The notes beneath the pieces were generated by a model, which saw nothing but the letters and a program-made list of their open reading frames with translations, was not told the DNA's origin and searched no databases. Shown piece after piece: positions 5,692 through 6,620 of a DNA stretch of 6,620 bases (positions are counted from its first letter, which is position 1; every line of letters starts with the position of its first letter). Source of the DNA: Alphaproteobacteria bacterium (GTDB taxonomy: Bacteria; Pseudomonadota; Alphaproteobacteria; UBA828); assembly GCA_030604165.1 (NCBI GenBank), contig JAUVWK010000155.1, positions 1-6,620 of the forward strand. The letters run 5' to 3'. A program made the translations under genes and the position numbers.

Positions 5692-6426
5692 ATGCCAATT
5701 CACGAAAAATCGCTGATCCGGCCGGAGAACCTCCAGGTTCACGAAAAACTCGAGCTCGAGGGCGTCGATGTCTCGGGCCATTGGAGCACCTTCATCGAAT
5801 TCCGCGTCGTCACCGACTACGACGAAAACTTGGAGGACGAGATCGCGGCGCTGCCGGGCGGCGAGTTCATCCACCGCTGTTGGCAGTGCGGCTCCTGCAC
5901 CAACTCTTGCACGGTCAATGCCATCAATCCGGAGTTCAACCCGCGTTTTTGGATCTATCTGGTGCGCGTGGGCATGACGGACGAGCTGCTGCGCGACAAG
6001 GACATCATCTGGCAATGCGTCTCGTGCAACAAATGCACCTATGCCTGTCCGCGCGACGTGTTCCCGGAAGGGGTCATGAAGGCGCTTAGCCATTGGCTCG
6101 AGCTCAAGGGCCATACCCCGAAGTCGCCGTCGACGCATTTCGACGAAGTCTTCGCCGAGCAGGTCTTCGCCACCGGCAAGATCGAGGAGGGACGCACCGT
6201 TCGCGCCTTCTTCGGCCGCACTGGGCAGGCGCTGATGCAGGACTGGCTGGTCGAGATGGTCAAGCGAATGTTCCGGGGCCTGCCGGTGAAACTGCTGCTG
6301 ACGATGGGCCTGGCCACCGTCATTCGCCCCAAGACCCGCGGCTGGGGCAAGGCGCGGGCGGCCATCGCCGAGCATGTTGCCGAGCAGAAGGCAGCCGAGC
6401 GCAAGGCGCTTGGCATCGCGCGCTAG
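5692..6426 (+). CDS. shdrC2: sHdrC2, second iron-sulfur electron-transfer subunit
   Basis: The 244-residue HdrC-like protein carries two [4Fe-4S] motifs: CWQCGSCTNSCTV at residues 63-75, where the usual Pro after the fourth Cys is Thr, and CVSCNKCTYACP at 109-120. All eight ligands are present. It has a longer N-terminal arm (about 62 residues) than sHdrC1. C-terminal to the clusters is a basic-hydrophobic stretch, RGLPVKLLLTMGLATVIRP, too short for a convincing membrane span but able to form a surface-binding helix. The end is a charged helix rich in Ala, Glu and Lys. It is expected to pass electrons to or from its partner sHdrB2, encoded 16 bases downstream. The ATG at 5692 follows the shdrH stop by 17 bases and has only a weak GTGGG ribosome site; the next in-frame Met would lose conserved sequence before the first cluster. 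Confidence 0.95.
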   Translation: MPIHEKSLIRPENLQVHEKLELEGVDVSGHWSTFIEFRVVTDYDENLEDEIAALPGGEFIHRCWQCGSCTNSCTVNAINPEFNPRFWIYLVRVGMTDELLRDKDIIWQCVSCNKCTYACPRDVFPEGVMKALSHWLELKGHTPKSPSTHFDEVFAEQVFATGKIEEGRTVRAFFGRTGQALMQDWLVEMVKRMFRGLPVKLLLTMGLATVIRPKTRGWGKARAAIAEHVAEQKAAERKALGIAR

Positions 6427-6433
6427 GGCGCGG

Positions 6434-6438
6434 GGAGG
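6434..6438 (+). promoter_or_regulatory. Shine-Dalgarno site that sets the GTG start of shdrB2
   Basis: GGAGG, within a longer GGGGAGG run, lies 4 bases before GTG at 6443. No ATG lies between the shdrC2 stop and the conserved YYPGC motif, so a GTG start is needed. Confidence 0.7.
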
Positions 6439-6442
6439 CATC

Positions 6443-6620
6443 GTGGCGACGAAATACCAAAAGGTCGCGTATTACCCGGGTTGCGCCCTGGAGGGCAGCG
6501 GGCACCCCTACAACCGTTCGACCAAGGCGCTCGGCAAGGCGCTCGGCCTCGAGCTCGTCGAGGTCGACAATTGGAACTGCTGCGGCGCCATGGAGGTCAA
6601 GAATATCGACCCCAAGCTGC
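6443..6620 (+). CDS. shdrB2: sHdrB2, catalytic HdrB-like subunit, N-terminal part (runs off right edge)
   Basis: Fifty-nine codons are visible from a GTG start. The protein opens with KVAYYPGCALEGSG, then LGLELVEVDNWNCCGAMEV: Cys14, 31 residues, then the Cys46-Cys47-Gly triplet. This is the canonical first half of an HdrB CCG domain (C-x31-CCG), in contrast to the degenerate first domain of shdrB1. In HdrB proteins these cysteines ligate a non-cubane [4Fe-4S] cluster where disulfide or sulfur chemistry occurs, so this subunit is the better candidate for the catalytic site. The rest of the first domain (the CxxC pair) and the whole second CCG domain lie beyond the edge. It follows shdrC2 by 16 bases. 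Confidence 0.93.
   Translation, partial: MATKYQKVAYYPGCALEGSGHPYNRSTKALGKALGLELVEVDNWNCCGAMEVKNIDPKL

Noticed and set aside
5560..6441. Long open frame on the minus strand (293 codons) opposite shdrC2 and the end of shdrH.
   Set aside because: Its translation is Arg/Ala/Leu-rich with no recognisable motif, it lies fully opposite genes with intact Fe-S motifs, and long antisense frames are expected in high-GC coding DNA.
1622..6620. Methanogen-type HdrABC, or Qmo complex of sulfate reducers, as the identity of the Hdr-like genes.
   Set aside because: HdrA is short and lacks the inserted ferredoxin domains, two C and two B genes are present, and a DsrE3 gene precedes them; this order is specific to sHdr.

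Overview
The window looks like a piece of a high-GC proteobacterial chromosome, most likely alphaproteobacterial. That placement is inferred from codon and base composition, the tightly packed gene order and protein similarity to Hyphomicrobium-like sulfur oxidisers; no rRNA or marker gene in the window proves it. Positions 1227 to 6620 hold the core of a sulfur-oxidising heterodisulfide reductase-like (sHdr) locus. This cytoplasmic system oxidises protein-bound sulfane sulfur in organisms that use thiosulfate or organic sulfur compounds without the reverse-Dsr pathway.

Layout. On the minus strand, 1-278 is the N-terminal end of a C45-family (acyl-CoA:6-aminopenicillanate acyltransferase-like) autoproteolytic hydrolase that runs off the left edge. 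A 144-base divergent spacer follows (279-422) with possible promoters on both strands. On the plus strand, 423-1148 encodes a class I glutamine-amidotransferase-like protein whose nucleophile position holds glycine instead of cysteine. A 78-base gap (1149-1226) carries a strong imperfect inverted repeat overlapping a possible promoter. Then follow dsrE3 (1227-1607), shdrC1 (1622-2359), shdrB1 (2411-3751), shdrA (3748-4797), the conserved uncharacterised shdrH (4808-5674), shdrC2 (5692-6426) and the beginning of shdrB2 (6443 to the right edge). All plus-strand genes from dsrE3 onward are separated by at most 51 bases or overlap, so they are probably one operon.

How the genes work together. From what is known of the sHdr family, DsrE3 and TusA-type carriers bring a persulfide to the complex. 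HdrB-type subunits carry non-cubane Fe-S clusters in CCG domains that handle the sulfur substrate. HdrC-type subunits relay electrons through pairs of [4Fe-4S] clusters, and HdrA carries FAD plus an Fe-S cluster. The lipoate-binding protein LbpA and its lipoate-assembly genes, which normally accompany this operon, are not in the window and would be expected beyond the right edge or elsewhere in the genome.

The operon itself is a known system, not a new one. The points most worth following up are the GATase-like protein with a lost catalytic cysteine beside it, the degenerate CCG motifs of sHdrB1, the functionally unknown sHdrH, the inverted repeat in front of dsrE3, and the probable leaderless start of the GATase-like gene. 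No tRNA, rRNA, CRISPR array, insertion sequence or att site is visible.
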